Origin: Planococcus citri
Lineage: Eukaryota > Arthropoda > Insecta > Hemiptera > Pseudococcidae
Direction of reading: 5' to 3'
NCBI RefSeq assembly: GCF_950023065.1
Contig: NC_088679.1
Coordinates: 7,130,001-7,194,000 of the forward strand
Length of the DNA: 64,000 nucleotides
Below are positions 36,301 through 48,230 of the stretch, one piece after another; positions within the stretch are counted from its first letter, which is position 1; each line of letters begins with the position of its first letter. The position numbers and the translations under genes are program-made. Below the pieces are notes generated by a model. It had not been told where the DNA came from. It made no database searches and saw only the letters and a program-made list of their open reading frames with translations.

Positions 36301-39300
36301 TTTTGATTCTTTAGTGACTGCAGCTAATTAGACTTTATTCAGTTTTTTCCATTTTTTTTCCTTAAAATTTTCCAATAAAAAATTGTCTTTGAAGACTCCA
36401 TAATGGTGTACAATTTTTTTTCTCAGAAATTCCATCTATAATTGGCCTGATTTTCTTATTAAAATAATAAAAAAGAAACAGACTTGTACGCTCCATCACG
36501 AACTTGGTTTGACTTTGAATTGGAAAGTTTTGAAAGGGGATGACCTTGACCTCAAATTTGTGCATGTTCAAATTTTTAAAAGGTTATGAAAAGGGTAAAA
36601 AAAAAAAATCAAAATAGCGAAAACTGATCAGGAATCAAGATTCAGGAGCCATTGACGTTGGTATCCAAAAATCAGTCTCCTAAATCAATTTGGTGGGGAG
36701 AAACCCGGTTTTTCATGACTGTTTGACCTTGAAAATCCTTGTGTCTCTCTTTCAACTCTACAAATTGAGGTAGGAGGAGGTTAACATTTGAAATGTACAT
36801 TTGGAGGATGCTTCTGATATGTCTTTTGGAGATTTTAAATTCTCAATTCCTCCCCACTCCTTTTCATTTGCGAAAACCTGGGGTTTTCCGATTTTGTGGT
36901 CATCGTTGGAGGCCTCTTTCCCTCTCTTAAAATTGACTTAGAAGGCTAAAATTTGTTATACGCATTCAGAAGGTGGGCTAAATTTGGGGTTTAACCCCTC
37001 CCCTCCCCTTCCCACACTCCGTTTATCGCTTCTTCTTTTCCAATGACCCGAAATCTTTAAAAAATTATATTTTTAGTGTTGGATGGCGATTTTTAGAAGC
37101 CTTGAAGTAGGGAAATAATAATGGAGAATTGCTTCTGATGATTTTGTCTGACCATAAAAGCCTTATTGTGCTTTTCTAATTAGAATTTTTTCAAATTACT
37201 GGAAAAGTGAAGGTGGGAAATTATGTAAGGTTCAGGTATTCAATTTTTTTTTGAAATTTTCATTATTGATCTCGTATAATTATTTGATTTTGAAATTTGA
37301 AATTCGGAAAGCAATACTCATCACTTTATTTTTTGAATTTGTACAAAATCATTTTAAATGGAAATCTGCAACATTTATTGAAAATGAATTTTTCGAATGG
37401 ATTTATCGCGATTATTTCGAACGACTTTTTGTGGCGATTTTAAACGATTTTTTAAAATAATTTTGAATGGAATTTTTTTTCATTTTAATTGATTTTAGAT
37501 GAATTTTTTCCCTATAACTTTGCACAATTTCTTTTACGTTGATTTTTGAATTAATTTTTTTCAGAGTGATTTGGGATAAATGTTTTGGGAGTGAGCTAGG
37601 ATAAAGTTTTGAGCGATGATTTAGAATTTTTTTTTGTAAGATTACTTTAAAAAATTTTCAATTTCAATTTTTCTTGGCAAGTGAAGTGAGGGAAAGCTGT
37701 TGTACTGATTTCAATGGAGTTTTTGTGGTGCTTATAATTTCAGATTTCGATACACACACATAGTAATTTTTTACATTTTGGACCCCAGGCCTGTTTCTGA
37801 GGCTCAGTGGGCTCAATTTTGATTTTGAGGAGCGACAGATTTCAAAATTAGACACTACAGTTTCAAAAACCTATATAATATTTTATAGCTCACATTGAAT
37901 TTTTTAAATTTTGGACCCCGAGCCATTCTTCGAAACTTGAGAGCTTGGTTTTCCTGTTGATCAGATCGAAGCGATTTCAGAATTCTAATCAGCACCATCA
38001 AACGCCAGTTTCAATAGGTACCAATATTTCATATTACAAAATTTCAGGCTCCAAGCTCCAATAATTCTAAGGCTCAAACTCTCTGTAAACAGAGGATTCA
38101 ATTTTGATTTTGAGACTAAACAGATTACAGAATCCGAATCAGCACCTCAGATAACCTGTGTTTCGATATCTATATCGCAATTTTTAAAATTCTGGACCCC
38201 AAGACCTTCTCTGAGGGTTTTTAGGGCTCAATTTTAATTTTGAATTCTGGTCAAACAAATTTCAGAATCAGAGTATGTGTTTTCAAGGACCCATTTTCCA
38301 TAATCATATTGCAATTTATAAAATTTTGGGCCTTAAGGCCCTTCTCCTGGGCTCTGAGGGCCTAATTTTAATTTTGAGCTCAGGTCAAACAATAAATTTC
38401 AGAATCGAGATTGAAGTTTTCAAAAACCAATTTTTCGATACTCTTGCATCACTTTTTAAAATTTTGGGCCCCAAAGCCCTCTCTGTGGCTCTGAGGGCCC
38501 AATTTTAATTATTTTAAGGTCTTGCCAAACAAATTGAAGAATCAGGGTCTGTGTTTACAAAGACCTTATTTTGTATACTCATATTGTAATTTTTGAAGTT
38601 TTGGACCCCAAGCCCTCTCTTAGGCTCGGAGGGCCCAATTTTAATTTTGAGTTCCAGTAAAACAAATTTCAGAATCAGGGTCTGCGTTTTCAAAAACCAA
38701 TTTTTTCATATTCATATCGCAATTTTTCAAATTTAGGGCCCCAAGACCTTCTCTGAGACATTGAGGGCCCAATTTTAATTTTGAGTTCTAGTCAAACAAA
38801 TTTTAGAATCAGGATCTGCGTTTTCAAAAACCTTTTGCCTCGTCGTTTGGAGATTAGATCGTTCTTATGAAGTTTCTCTTATAAAAATAATCGCGTACAA
38901 AATTAAATTAATTCATATAGGTATTTCACTAATAGGTAGGTATATACTTGAGTAGGTTTCTTACCCTCTTCCCACCAGTAACCGCAACGTATCGAGATTG
39001 CCTTCGTAAGCAGCCCATAACGTAGGTGTCATTCCATCTTCATCTTTCGAATTGCAATCTTTCTTGGACGCTTCTTTCAGTATATCCAGTAAGCCATCCT
39101 TGGCAGCTCTGAAAATTTACGCATATTTATTATACTATGGTCTGAGTCTCTCGTGTAGAATTCTATACGCGTTTATGCGTCGTTTAGTGCATTTACACGT
39201 ATTAAAAATTCCGTTGCTTATTTTACTGCTCGAACGACGCGACAAAGTATGTTGAAAATTGTGTCATTTTCTCGTGGTCGCATCGCACTTCCGCCAAACA

Positions 39301-42300
39301 CATTCTCGCATCAAAAAAAATCAAGATTAAGACGTATACGTTTACGTATACTCGTACGAGAGAAGTCGACAAGTTCTCGCTCTCGTGTAAAAATGGTACT
39401 TATTTTTTACGGTATTGAACTTGAACTTTTTTTTTATCGTGTTTGAATCATTGAGACAATACGTATGTCTGCATATTTATACGAATATGCTTTCACCTAA
39501 ATTAATTTTTATGGGTTACCTACCTCGAATGTCACTAAACTTTAATAATAAACATATCGAATTATTGTCACCTTTGTGTATCTACTTTGTGTATTAAATT
39601 GAGTTTTGCATTGCAACTGTACTGTGTGCGATTCGTTACACTTATCGATCTATGCGAAGACCCAATTGACTTGGAGGTACTCGTACATTGTATCTTTTAT
39701 TCATTGGTTATTAATTATTCGAATATTTTGATCTATATTTGTCGAACAATCTCTCACGAGAATATCTATGCAAAAAATTTAACCTCTCGAGCTTCTTTGT
39801 ACATAGTTTGTATGTACTTCCTTAGTACCTCACGTTGCAGGTTTGCAACACCTATGTAAATTTTAGGCGCCTAATAAACGGATGTAATTTACACGTCGAA
39901 GTGGAAACGAAACATTTCGAGTGTGAAATTGATTTACACGAATCTTGTGGCATTGGAAACGAAGCCGTTTCTTCTGATTATATGGGTATATCGTATCCTA
40001 GCTAGTACTACGAAAAGTGTACGTGGAACTCGACTTGAAACTGATTACAATTTAAATTATCCTCGAGGAAATAAGCAGTGTTGGGATGAGATAGGGAAAT
40101 CACGAAATTCAAAAATTTATTACGAATGGAATTTATGTGGAATATTGCAGATTTCGTTGAAGCCTTTGGTGATGTCTGATGTCTTATTGAGATGGAAGTG
40201 GATGATTGTTTTTCTATTTTTTGGTGAGAAAGATTGTTTTCAATTTGAAATAGACTACATTTGATTAAAATTGTTCAAACATTTTTTTTCTCTCTTTTTA
40301 AGGTTCTCTGAGCGAAAATCAATCATTTCAGTGATTTTTGATTGAGCAATTGAGCATCTCAAAAATGATTTTTGACAGATTTTAAATGTCAAAAAAGCCA
40401 AACGTAAAAAAGGTAAAATTTGAATTTCTTGAGTGAATAGTGCAAAAAAAACAATTTTTTCGCCGGTTTGATTAATTTCTAATGTAATCATTTTTAGTAT
40501 TTTGGCCTTTCTCAAAATTTGAAATTTGAAATTTTCACTTTTTCATTGCTCAAATCCACTTCTAAGCCTTGGTAAAAAATTTGAGTGCATACATAATAAA
40601 AAAACATCAAAATTTTACCAAGGACTCCGGAGATCAGTAGAAAAGCAGGGTATCTAACAGGTAGTGCAAGTAGTGAAAGTAGTGAAAAAGAAGTGATTTT
40701 TGTTAAGAAGGTAGTGAAAAAATGAAAAAATTCAAATTCGTTTCTTTTTTCTCGATCTTTATTCCATAGAAAAGATCTCATTTGTCGACTTTTTTTAGAG
40801 TATGAATTACATATTTTTAAAAGCTTTTGCCCTCGCTTCGCTCGGGCTGTTTTCTCTTTTTCCACATGAAAAACTTATTGTTCAAATTCAAAAAATGTTC
40901 GAAGTTTGAATCAGAAAAACAAGAAATTTTTTTTCACTTCTCGTAAGATGAATTTTTGAAAACTATGCTGTCGCTTCGCTCGGGTTCGTTTGCTTTTTTT
41001 TTCAATTTTGAACTTTTCCAAAAAAATTATTTGAATTTCAAAATTTTGAAGCAAAGTAGGTAATAAACTTTTTATAATTAACTAACTCAGAAAATTTCGA
41101 AAAAATTCGTACCAAAAATCTCTGAAAAATTAAACTTATCCCACCAATTTTGAAAAATGTGGAGATCAGAAAGGTCGAATCCTTTCATTAATATTGATGT
41201 TGTTCTACTTTTCGAGTTACAAATTTTCCAATGCTTTTGCCCTCGCGAAATACTGATTTTCGAGAGTTTTTGCCTGGGCTCGTTTGTTTCTCCTTTCCAC
41301 AATTAAATAATTCCCTTGAAAGAGAAATCATTAAAACTCGCCGTTTCATTCGAAAAATTGATATATTTTTCTCCCCAAATGTCGTTCAAATTTTCCATTA
41401 AATTTTTGCACATTTAAAAAAAAATTGTTATGTTAAAAAAGTTTTTTATTCACCCAATTTCATTACTTACTTTAAGGTAAAAATAAAATCAAAAATTAAA
41501 AAGATTAAAGTATATTTTTGACATCCACTTGTTTGAAAAAAATCTTTGGATGTTTGAAGACATTGGAAAAGCGAAAAATTCTAATGTAAAATTTTTCCTC
41601 CCCCGGCCCCCTTTTTTTATAAAATCTCTACCTAATGTCTAAAAAAGTCCTGCTAAAGTCCTGATTTTTTTAATCTGAAATTTTGTTAGACACCTTGTCT
41701 TATAACGTATGTAATGAGCTCATTTGTATTGTTTTTTTTTTAGATTATCTATATATTAAAATTATGACCGGATTCTTGTGACAGCGAGATCTCAGGAACG
41801 GCTGAACCGATTTTGATCGACGAAGTCTCAAAAAAAAGCTTTTGACCCGTAGATGTGCAGGTTTTAATCAAAAGTTCAAAAAGTTGCGCCGTGAAGCTCA
41901 AAAAAGCTCAATAATTGATTTTTGTCCATACGTAGCGCATTCGACGTATACACAGTAGTACGTATATTATACCTTGAAAGAGCATCTAAAAAAGTCAAAT
42001 GTTGAAGAAAAAAGTTCACAAAAAAGTTGTGCCTTAAAGCTCAAAAAAGCTCAATAATTGATTTTTGTCTATACGTAGCCAACTTGAGGTATACAGAGAA
42101 GTACATATATTATACCTTGAAAGAGCATCAAAAGAAGTCAAATGTCGAAGAAAAAAGTTCACAAAAAAGTTGCGCCATAAAACTCAAAAAAGCTCAATAA
42201 TTGATTTTAGCCTATACGTAGTGCATTCGACATATATAGAGAAATATGTATATTATATTTTGATCGACGAAGTCTCAAAAAAAAGCTTTTAACCCGTAGA

Positions 42301-45300
42301 TGTGCAGGTTTTAATCAAAAGTTCAAAAAGTTGCGCCGTAATGCTCAAAAAAGCTCAATAATTGATTTTTGTCCATACGTAGCGCATTCGACGTATACAC
42401 AGTAGTACGTATATTATACCTTGAAAGAGCATCTAAAAAAGTCAAATGTTGAAGAAAAAAGTTCACAAAAAAGTTGTGCCTTAAAGCTCAAAAAAGCTCA
42501 ATAATTGATTTTAGCCTATACGTAGTACATACATTCGACATATAGAGAAATATGTATATTACACCTTGAAAGAGCATCGAAAGAAGTCCAATGTCAAAAA
42601 AAAAGTTTACAAAAAAGTTGTGCCATAAAGCTCAAAAAAGCTCAATAATTGATTTTAGCCTATATGTAGCATATGTCACGTATTCACAGTAGTACGTATA
42701 TTATACCTTGAAAGAGCATCTAAAAAAGTCAAATGTTGAAGAAAAAAGTTCACAAAAAGTGTGTGCTTTAAAACTCAAAAAAAGCTCAATCTATATATTA
42801 ATAGCAAGGTGTTTTTTTTTGTGATCGTTCGTTTGAAAGAACTGCCGAACCGATTTTGTTCAACGATGTCTCAAAAAAAAGCTTTTGACCCGTAGATGTG
42901 CAGGTTTTGGTCAAAAGTTCAAAAAGTTTTGAAAAAAGCTTTCAAAAGATTCAAAAAGCTCAAAAATTGATACAGTATAAACAAGCGTGACGATGTATAC
43001 GCGAAAGTACGTATGGTCCACCTAGAAAGAGCTTGCCAAAAAATACTTTTTGACCATATTTGTTAAGTTTTATAAAAAGCTTAAAGCTCGAAAAAGTTGA
43101 AAAAGCTTTGTACATGACGTAAACAATTAGAATTCTTCAATACCCCATAAACATTTTAAATTACGTAAGAGGTCCACCCAGAAAGTGCTTGCCAAAAACT
43201 ACTTTTTGGCCATATTCGTAAAGTTTTGAAAAAAGCTTAAAGCTCAAAAAAGCTCAAATGTCAAATTTTCCTTATATTATAATGTGTAATATGTCAATTG
43301 ATATGTTTTCGAGGTCGTAGAGTTCGAATCTGGAGTCAGTTTTTTGGTGGGGTTGTGGTATCAAAACTTTGGAATGTTCTGATTAAAGCTTTGAAAAGCT
43401 TCAAAAAGCTCAAAAAGTTCAAGGCAGTATAAATGACTGTGTCGATGTATACGCGCAAGTACGTATAGTGTACCTAGAAAGAGCTTGCCAAAAAATGTTT
43501 TTTGACCATATTTGTAGAATTTTGGAAAAAATTCAAAGCTTGAAAAAGTTCAAAAAACGTTATACATGACATAAACAATTAGAATTTTTCAGTACCCAAT
43601 AACTATTTTAATGTATGTATGTATGGCCTACCTAGAATGTGCTTGCCAAAAATACTTTTTGACCATATTCGTAAAGTTTTGAAAAAAGCTTAAAGTTCAA
43701 AAAAGCTCAAATGTCAAATGTTTCTGATATTATTGTGTGATATGTCGATTGATATGTTTTCGAGGTCGTAGTCTGGAGTTATTTTTTTGGTGAGGTTGTG
43801 GGGTAAGTCATGGAGGAGCTTAAAGCTTTAAAAAGTTCAAAAAGCGTCATACTTCATAAGGAACAATTAAAATTCTCCAGTGTCCAATGAATATTTTAAG
43901 TATGTATAGTCTCCCTAAAAAGAGCTCCCCAAAAAATACTTTTTGACCATATTCGCAAAATTCTGAAGAAGCTTAAAGCTGAAAAAAGTTCAAAAAACTT
44001 CAGATATGATGTAAAAATTAGAATACTCCAGTGCCCAATGAATATTTTAAAGTATGTATAGTCTACCTATATCGAGCTTGCCAAAAAATACTTTTTGACC
44101 ATATTCGTGAAATTTTGAAGAAAGCTTAAAGCTGAAAATTTTTTAGAAAGCTTCAGATATGACATAAAAAATTAGTATTCTCCAGTACCGAACCAATTTA
44201 GAGTACTCATAGTCTACTTAGAAAAAGCTTGCCATAAAATACATTTTGACACATTCGCAGTTTTGAAGAAAACTTAAATGAAATCCTAAAGCTTAAAAAA
44301 CATGAAAAAGCTTCATACAATCAGTATTCTCTACTACTCAATAATATTTTAATTTGAAAATAGCTTTTAAACTTTAGTGGTGATGGTTTTTATCAAAAAT
44401 TGAAAAGTTTCTGAAGGGAGCTTTAAAAAGTTTTTAAATAGCTCAAAACAGAAAAACAACGGTGTTGATGTACACATGAAAAAGTGCTATTTTTAGCACA
44501 TTGGGTATCAAAATTAATCCTGGAACCATGGTTTCATTTTTTTGAGTTCTGGAGTGGTTATATCTATGTAGCATCTCACTTTTTCATCAACTTATGCAAG
44601 TTTTGGACTATTTGGGAAAATCTCTACTGTTATATGTAGGAGTTTAGATTTTTCAACTGAGGGGTTGAATTTTTTTTGTGAGTCCTTGACAAAATTAGAA
44701 TCACGTTTTAAGGAAATTCCTAATTGCATTTTTGACTCGGAAATCTTGGAATATTTCTAAAATTGTGTTAAGTAAGTATTTTATTGAAGTATTCTCCAGT
44801 ACCGAACCAATATTTAGAGTACTCATAGTCTGCTTAGAAAAAGCTTGCCATAAAATACATTTTGACACATTCGCAGTTTTGAAGAAAGCTTAAAAAAGTT
44901 CCAGGTCAAAGTTAAGTGAAACTTTGAAATTTTCAGTTATGTGGTATTAGATCCAATCCAATGTGTTAGTTTCATTTCAACTGTAGAAAAAAAACAAGTA
45001 TTTTTGGAATTTTTCAGCAAATTCTGCTAAAAAAGTGATAAGTAGGTAGCCTAATTCGCAATTTTGCCTAAAACTTGAAATTTTTGCCAACTTTAAATGA
45101 AACCATGACTTTTCAGGCAATTGTTATAAGAAAGCTGATACTTTTTTTCAATTTTTGTAGAAAAGTAGGACATTATTTTAATGAATGATAAAGCGATGAC
45201 AGAGTGATGCTTTTCAGGATATTTTAGAGAACAATTTACGCTTTGGGTTATTTTTGATGAAAAAGTAAGAATTATTGGAATTTTTGCTTTGAAACAATTT

Positions 45301-48230
45301 TTTTTCTGTCAATTATTAAAACAGCCATAAACTTTCACAATTTCCGGCAAAAAGCAACAATAACAATGTTAGCAAAAAGCAAGACTTTTTGGGAATTATA
45401 GGCGAAAAAAGATACTTTCAAAATTTTCAAAATGAACAATTCACGTCTAGAAGAGGAGCGCAGTATGCGCGAAAAACGGGTTATCTAGTTTTTATTGAAA
45501 TTAAAAAATACTTTGTCTACAAATTTTCTTCCAATTTCAATTTTTTTTAAAAATTTCCTCGTCAAAAATTCTACTTTGTTAATTTTTGTTGTGTGTGAGA
45601 GGGAGGGGGGTTTGAGTGGATGGCAATCTGAAAATTTGGTGGAAAAAAGTAGTGAAAAAAGTAGTGAAAAAGTAGTGATTTAAAAAAAAAATCCGTTAGA
45701 TACCATGAAAAGTGGCCAAATTTGGTTTCCGGAATTTCACATGATCTCGAGACTTTGTTTCATTCAACTTTAGCAATGAGAATTTTCCTTCGTTGTCAAT
45801 ATTTTTTGCTCCTCCAATTTCAAGATATTCTATCAATTTATTAATAGGTACTTAGTAATTTCCAACTTTCATTAAGCCAAGAGAATTCTGCTCATTCTTG
45901 ACCACTTTTAGTATGTTGATTTTGCTATTTTTTATGATACTTTGATCGATTATTTTTTTTTCAAAATTTCTTTTCATTTCTGCAACTTGTTCAATGTCAA
46001 AAATCACAAAAAAATCTCACCTTTTCTCAAAATTGTCAAATAGACTACCTAGTTTAATGTTAAAAACTGTCGCTTTTTCGCAAAAAATTCGAAGAAGTCT
46101 TCAATTTGTTTCCTAAAAATTACTGAAGAGTGTCACTTTTTTTTTTGGTCAAAAATGCTTGAAAAATCCAGCTTTTCAACTGAAGAATTGAAAGAAAAAG
46201 TCTCCCAACAAAGATTGCGAAAAAATGTAATTTTTTTGCCAATTGCCAAAAGTCCTCCTTTTTGCTAAAAGTGTCAAAAAAATCTGACTCAAGTTTACAA
46301 TAAATTCCACAAAGTCGTTTTTTTTGGTCAGATATTTCCAAAAAGTATCACTTTTTTTCCAGTTAATTCCCAAAAAGTCCTGCTCTTTCCTGAAATCTTC
46401 AAAGTGTTGGTTTTTGCCAAAAATTGTGAAGGATTCTATCTTTTTAACGAAGATGGTGTTTTAAAAATTGTATTTTTTTTTTTTTTGAAAAAAACCCCAA
46501 GATCTTACTTTTTTTTAAAATTGTCCAAAAGTCCCACTTTTCTGTCAAAACTTGTCACAAAGCACTTATCTTTTTGTTAAAATTGTCAAAAGTCTTCTGT
46601 TTTTTTGACACGAAATCGCAAAAATTCTTGATTAGTGGCCAAAAATTGTCTAAAAGTCTCGATTTTTCATCAAAAAGTTTTCAAATAGTGGAACTTTTAA
46701 AAGTTATGAAACAAAACATTTCAATTTGTAAGGTTCTGGTTTTTTTTGCGAATTTTTTTTCTGCATCGAAATTGTTTTATTCGTGTTTTGTCACTTTTTC
46801 AAGCTTTTTTGGTGACTAAAGCTACTTTTTTTTGGGGGGGGGAAAATTTAGTATGAGTTCTAAAATTTAGGATGTTTTTTTAACAATATTTTTGTTCAAA
46901 TTTCACAATTTTGTTGAATTCTGTTGTTTATGCCATTTTTGAGTGTTTAAAAACTTTTCAGAAAATTATTGCAAAACGCTCAATTTTTTTCTAATTATTA
47001 TTAATTTATGGTCATTTTTAATGATTTCATAATTTTTAACAATATTTTTTGTCTTATTTCAAAAGTTTTCCGGGAACATTTTGTTGAAATTTTTGCAATG
47101 TTACGTTGACTTTTAGTTATTTTTATTGTTTTCACACATTTTCACAAAAATTTCAAAATTTTTCCAAAAAGTTTTTCAGATTTTCTGATTTTTCTTATCA
47201 ATGATCTGGTTTATTTTTGATGATAAGTAGGTATTTGATTTTTTCAAAATACTTTTAAAACATTTCTTTGATATTTTAGTTTTTTTTTCAAACTTCACCC
47301 CATTTTTACTGAATTTTTAGCTACTTGTATTTTTGCAACGTTTTGACGATTTTCAGTGTTAAATGTGTTTTTTAGATAATATTTTTTGCATTTTTAATGA
47401 GATTTTCTTCAAGTTTTCCAATGTTACACAAACTTTTAGTCATTTTCAGCTGTTTTTGCGAATTTTAATAAATTTTTTAGTAATTTTCGTGAATTTTTTG
47501 TCAATTTTTTTAAATTTTTATCAAACTTTCGTAATTTTTAGTTTTATCAATATTTTTTACTTTTCAATTATTTTTTGGGTATTTGTGCGATTTCAACATC
47601 AGCTTTTTTGGGTTTGCTTTTATTCGGTAGTTTTTGTAAAAATTTGACCAGTTTCGCTGCTTTTTTGTCAATTTATGATCGTTTTAAAAAGTGTGCCCTT
47701 TTGATAAGTTTATATTGTATTTGATCAATTTTTCACAACTTTCTAAAAAAATTTCGATATTTCAGATTTGTTTTTCAAAATTTTGTTCAAATTTTGCAAT
47801 GTTACGTCAATTTTTATTTCTATTATGAAATTTTATTCAGTTCTAGTAATATTTGATTCCCTGCAGGTGATTTTTTTCAAACTTTTGTTTAAATTCCGCG
47901 ACAGCTTATCAATTTTTAGTGGTGTTTATATTTTGGTTTTTTTTTTATCTCATTTTAATAATTTTTAACCATCTACGTAGCTTGCATTCTTGCCAAGTTT
48001 TGTTCAATTTTTTAAAATTTCATAATTTGTTGGCGGTTTTCAATGACATTTATCATAAAAAATCACAGTTTGGCTCTCATTTTTCGCAGCTCAGCTGCAA
48101 ACAGCATTATGTTTTGTAAAAAGACGCGAACGTGAAAAAAAAACTGAAATCAACGAGCCTACTTAACATACCTCATTTAAATATTCAAACACCTTCGAAT
48201 TACTTACTTATGGAACCTGGTCGTCGTCAT
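30320..48230 (-). CDS. Sans: Sans / USH1G homologue (ankyrin-SAM scaffold), 9 coding exons, 497 aa
   Basis: Sans is the Usher-syndrome 1G scaffold. It links myosin VIIa (via its central region) to harmonin-type partners in actin-based protrusions. Coding exons in transcript order: 48230-48208, 39108-38965, 35350-35126, 35011-34829, 34751-34574, 34484-34391, 34307-34118, 34020-33842 and 30597-30320. They sum to 1494 nt, and all junctions keep phase. The first exon gives MTTTRFHK, which joins AAKDGLLDILKEASKK. This matches the family's N-terminus (a short lead, then H-K/R-A-A-K/R-D-G). Ankyrin repeats occupy residues 1-125 (DEDGMTPTLWAAYEGNL; GQNALHIAASKGH). Next comes a basic, lysine-rich coiled region (130-190). 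The conserved VHSGDSGSLFDRPGFGSVAF lies in exon 7 and CSIGSAGSLAKR in exon 8. A SAM domain is at about 422-485 (VDMEALFMLNDQDLVSLGIP). Human USH1G is 461 aa and ends in a PDZ ligand; this protein ends MFERSC and lacks one. Confidence 0.95.
30650..33700. repeat. Degenerate AT-rich repeats filling Sans intron 8
   Basis: The 3.2-kb intron (30598-33841) is dominated by diverged copies of a block containing 'TTTCATTTTT', 'GAATTTTGAT', 'TTGAAAAC..AAAATTT', 'CGACTTGAATGAATTTTGATCC' and a C-rich run, followed by 'TTTGAAAA..TTCTGCTAAAAGT'. Copies recur every 300-400 bp (for example near 31020, 31380, 31560, 31980, 33050, 33490). No gene is inside; the ORFs are poly-Phe/Lys artefacts. Confidence 0.6.
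35351..37740. other. Sans intron 2, left half, no gene seen
   Basis: AT-rich intronic sequence. A short stretch at 35700-35825 repeats the words GATCTGATC, AGATCTGA and GACC several times. Nothing coding is supported. Confidence 0.5.
37750..38835. repeat. Tandem repeats of about 133 bp in Sans intron 2
   Basis: The unit 'GGCCCAATTTTAATTTTGAG' + 'TCAAACAAATTTCAGAATC' + 'GGTCTGTGTTTTCAAAAACC' + 'TCATATTGCAATTTTTAAA' + 'TTTTGGGCCCCAAGCCCTC' recurs near 37807, 37945, 38100, 38225, 38360, 38497, 38630 and 38766. The last four units are the most alike. Confidence 0.8.
38836..40645. other. Sans exon 2 surroundings and the start of intron 1
   Basis: Apart from Sans exon 2 (38965-39108) this stretch is single-copy intronic DNA. 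Several open frames of 60-113 codons (for example 39923-40264) lack recognisable domains and splice context. Confidence 0.5.
41811..42789. repeat. Tandem repeats of about 143 bp in the first Helitron-like segment
   Basis: The unit contains 'CTCAAAAAAGCTCAATAATTG', a TACGTAG block, 'GTACGTATATTATACCTTG', 'AAAGAGCATC' and 'GAAGAAAAAAGTTCACAAAA'. Copies are near 41898, 42041, 42183, 42342, 42487, 42630 and 42774. A longer segment with the element's 5' text (GATCGACGAAGTCTCAAAAA) recurs near 41813 and 42261, so the array is compound. Confidence 0.85.
43000..44940. repeat. Diverged repeats in the second Helitron-like segment
   Basis: 'AGAGCTTGCCAAAAAATAC', 'TTTTTGACCATATTCGTAAA' and 'GTTTTGAAAAAAGCTTAAAG' recur near 43030, 43175, 43485, 43635, 43920, 44070, 44225 and 44835. 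Between them are copies of the 'GTGTAATATGTCAATTGATA' and 'TTTTCGAGGTCGTAG' text that also occurs, inverted, at 124-380. Confidence 0.75.
45708..48060. repeat. Low-complexity repeat of 45-55 bp words, Sans intron 1 right part
   Basis: Irregular copies of 'TTTTTGCCAAAAATTGTCAAA' and 'AAGTCCTGCTTTTT', then of 'TTGTTCAAATTTTGCAATG' and 'TTTTTAGTCATTTTT'. The same word family fills 58760-59250 and 62130-62680. No gene. Confidence 0.55.

Larger units (their letters stand above)
41748..45488 (+). mobile_element. Helitron-type element(s), non-autonomous, probably two joined copies
   Basis: The 5' end is TCTATATATTAAAA at 41748 preceded by A. The 3' end is CTAG (45485-45488) followed by T. About 15 nt before CTAG is a hairpin, GCGCA-GTA-TGCGC (45458-45470). 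Insertion between A and T, a 5' TC, and a 3' hairpin plus CTAG are the defining Helitron features. A second Helitron-like 5' end, TCTATATATTAATAG, is at 42790. Both 5' ends are followed by a shared text ('GAACGGCTGAACCGATTTTG' or 'GAACTGCCGAACCGATTTTG'). No Rep/helicase ORF is present. Confidence 0.8.
40646..45707. mobile_element. CAGGG-ended transposon (type 2) in Sans intron 1, interrupted by Helitron(s)
   Basis: The left end, CAGGGTATCTAACAGG, is followed by 'GTAGTGCAAGTAGTGAAAG' oligomers. The right end, GTAGTGAAAAAGTAGTGA...CCGTTAGATACCATG, is its degenerate mirror. A perfect 5-bp duplication, AAAAG, flanks it (40641-40645 and 45708-45712). It is a relative of the element at 7550-9100 with the subterminal words changed from GTACTG to GTAGTG. 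The left part carries CCCTCGCTTCGCTCGGG (40829) and a variant (40969). A second right-end-like sequence, TGTTAGACACCTTG, ends at 41697, so a further related copy may have been nested and partly deleted. No transposase. Confidence 0.7.

Noticed and set aside
39923..40264. 113-codon plus-strand ORF in Sans intron 1
   Set aside because: No domain, no acceptor or donor pairing, and composition typical of the surrounding intron.
41811..42789. Regular spaced repeats that could recall a CRISPR array
   Set aside because: Units are about 143 bp, not short repeats with unique spacers, and the host is a eukaryote; this is a transposon-internal tandem array.
43316..43345. tRNA B-box-like text (GAGTTCGAATCTGG) in the Helitron
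   Set aside because: No A box at the right distance, no acceptor-stem pairing and no cloverleaf can be drawn.
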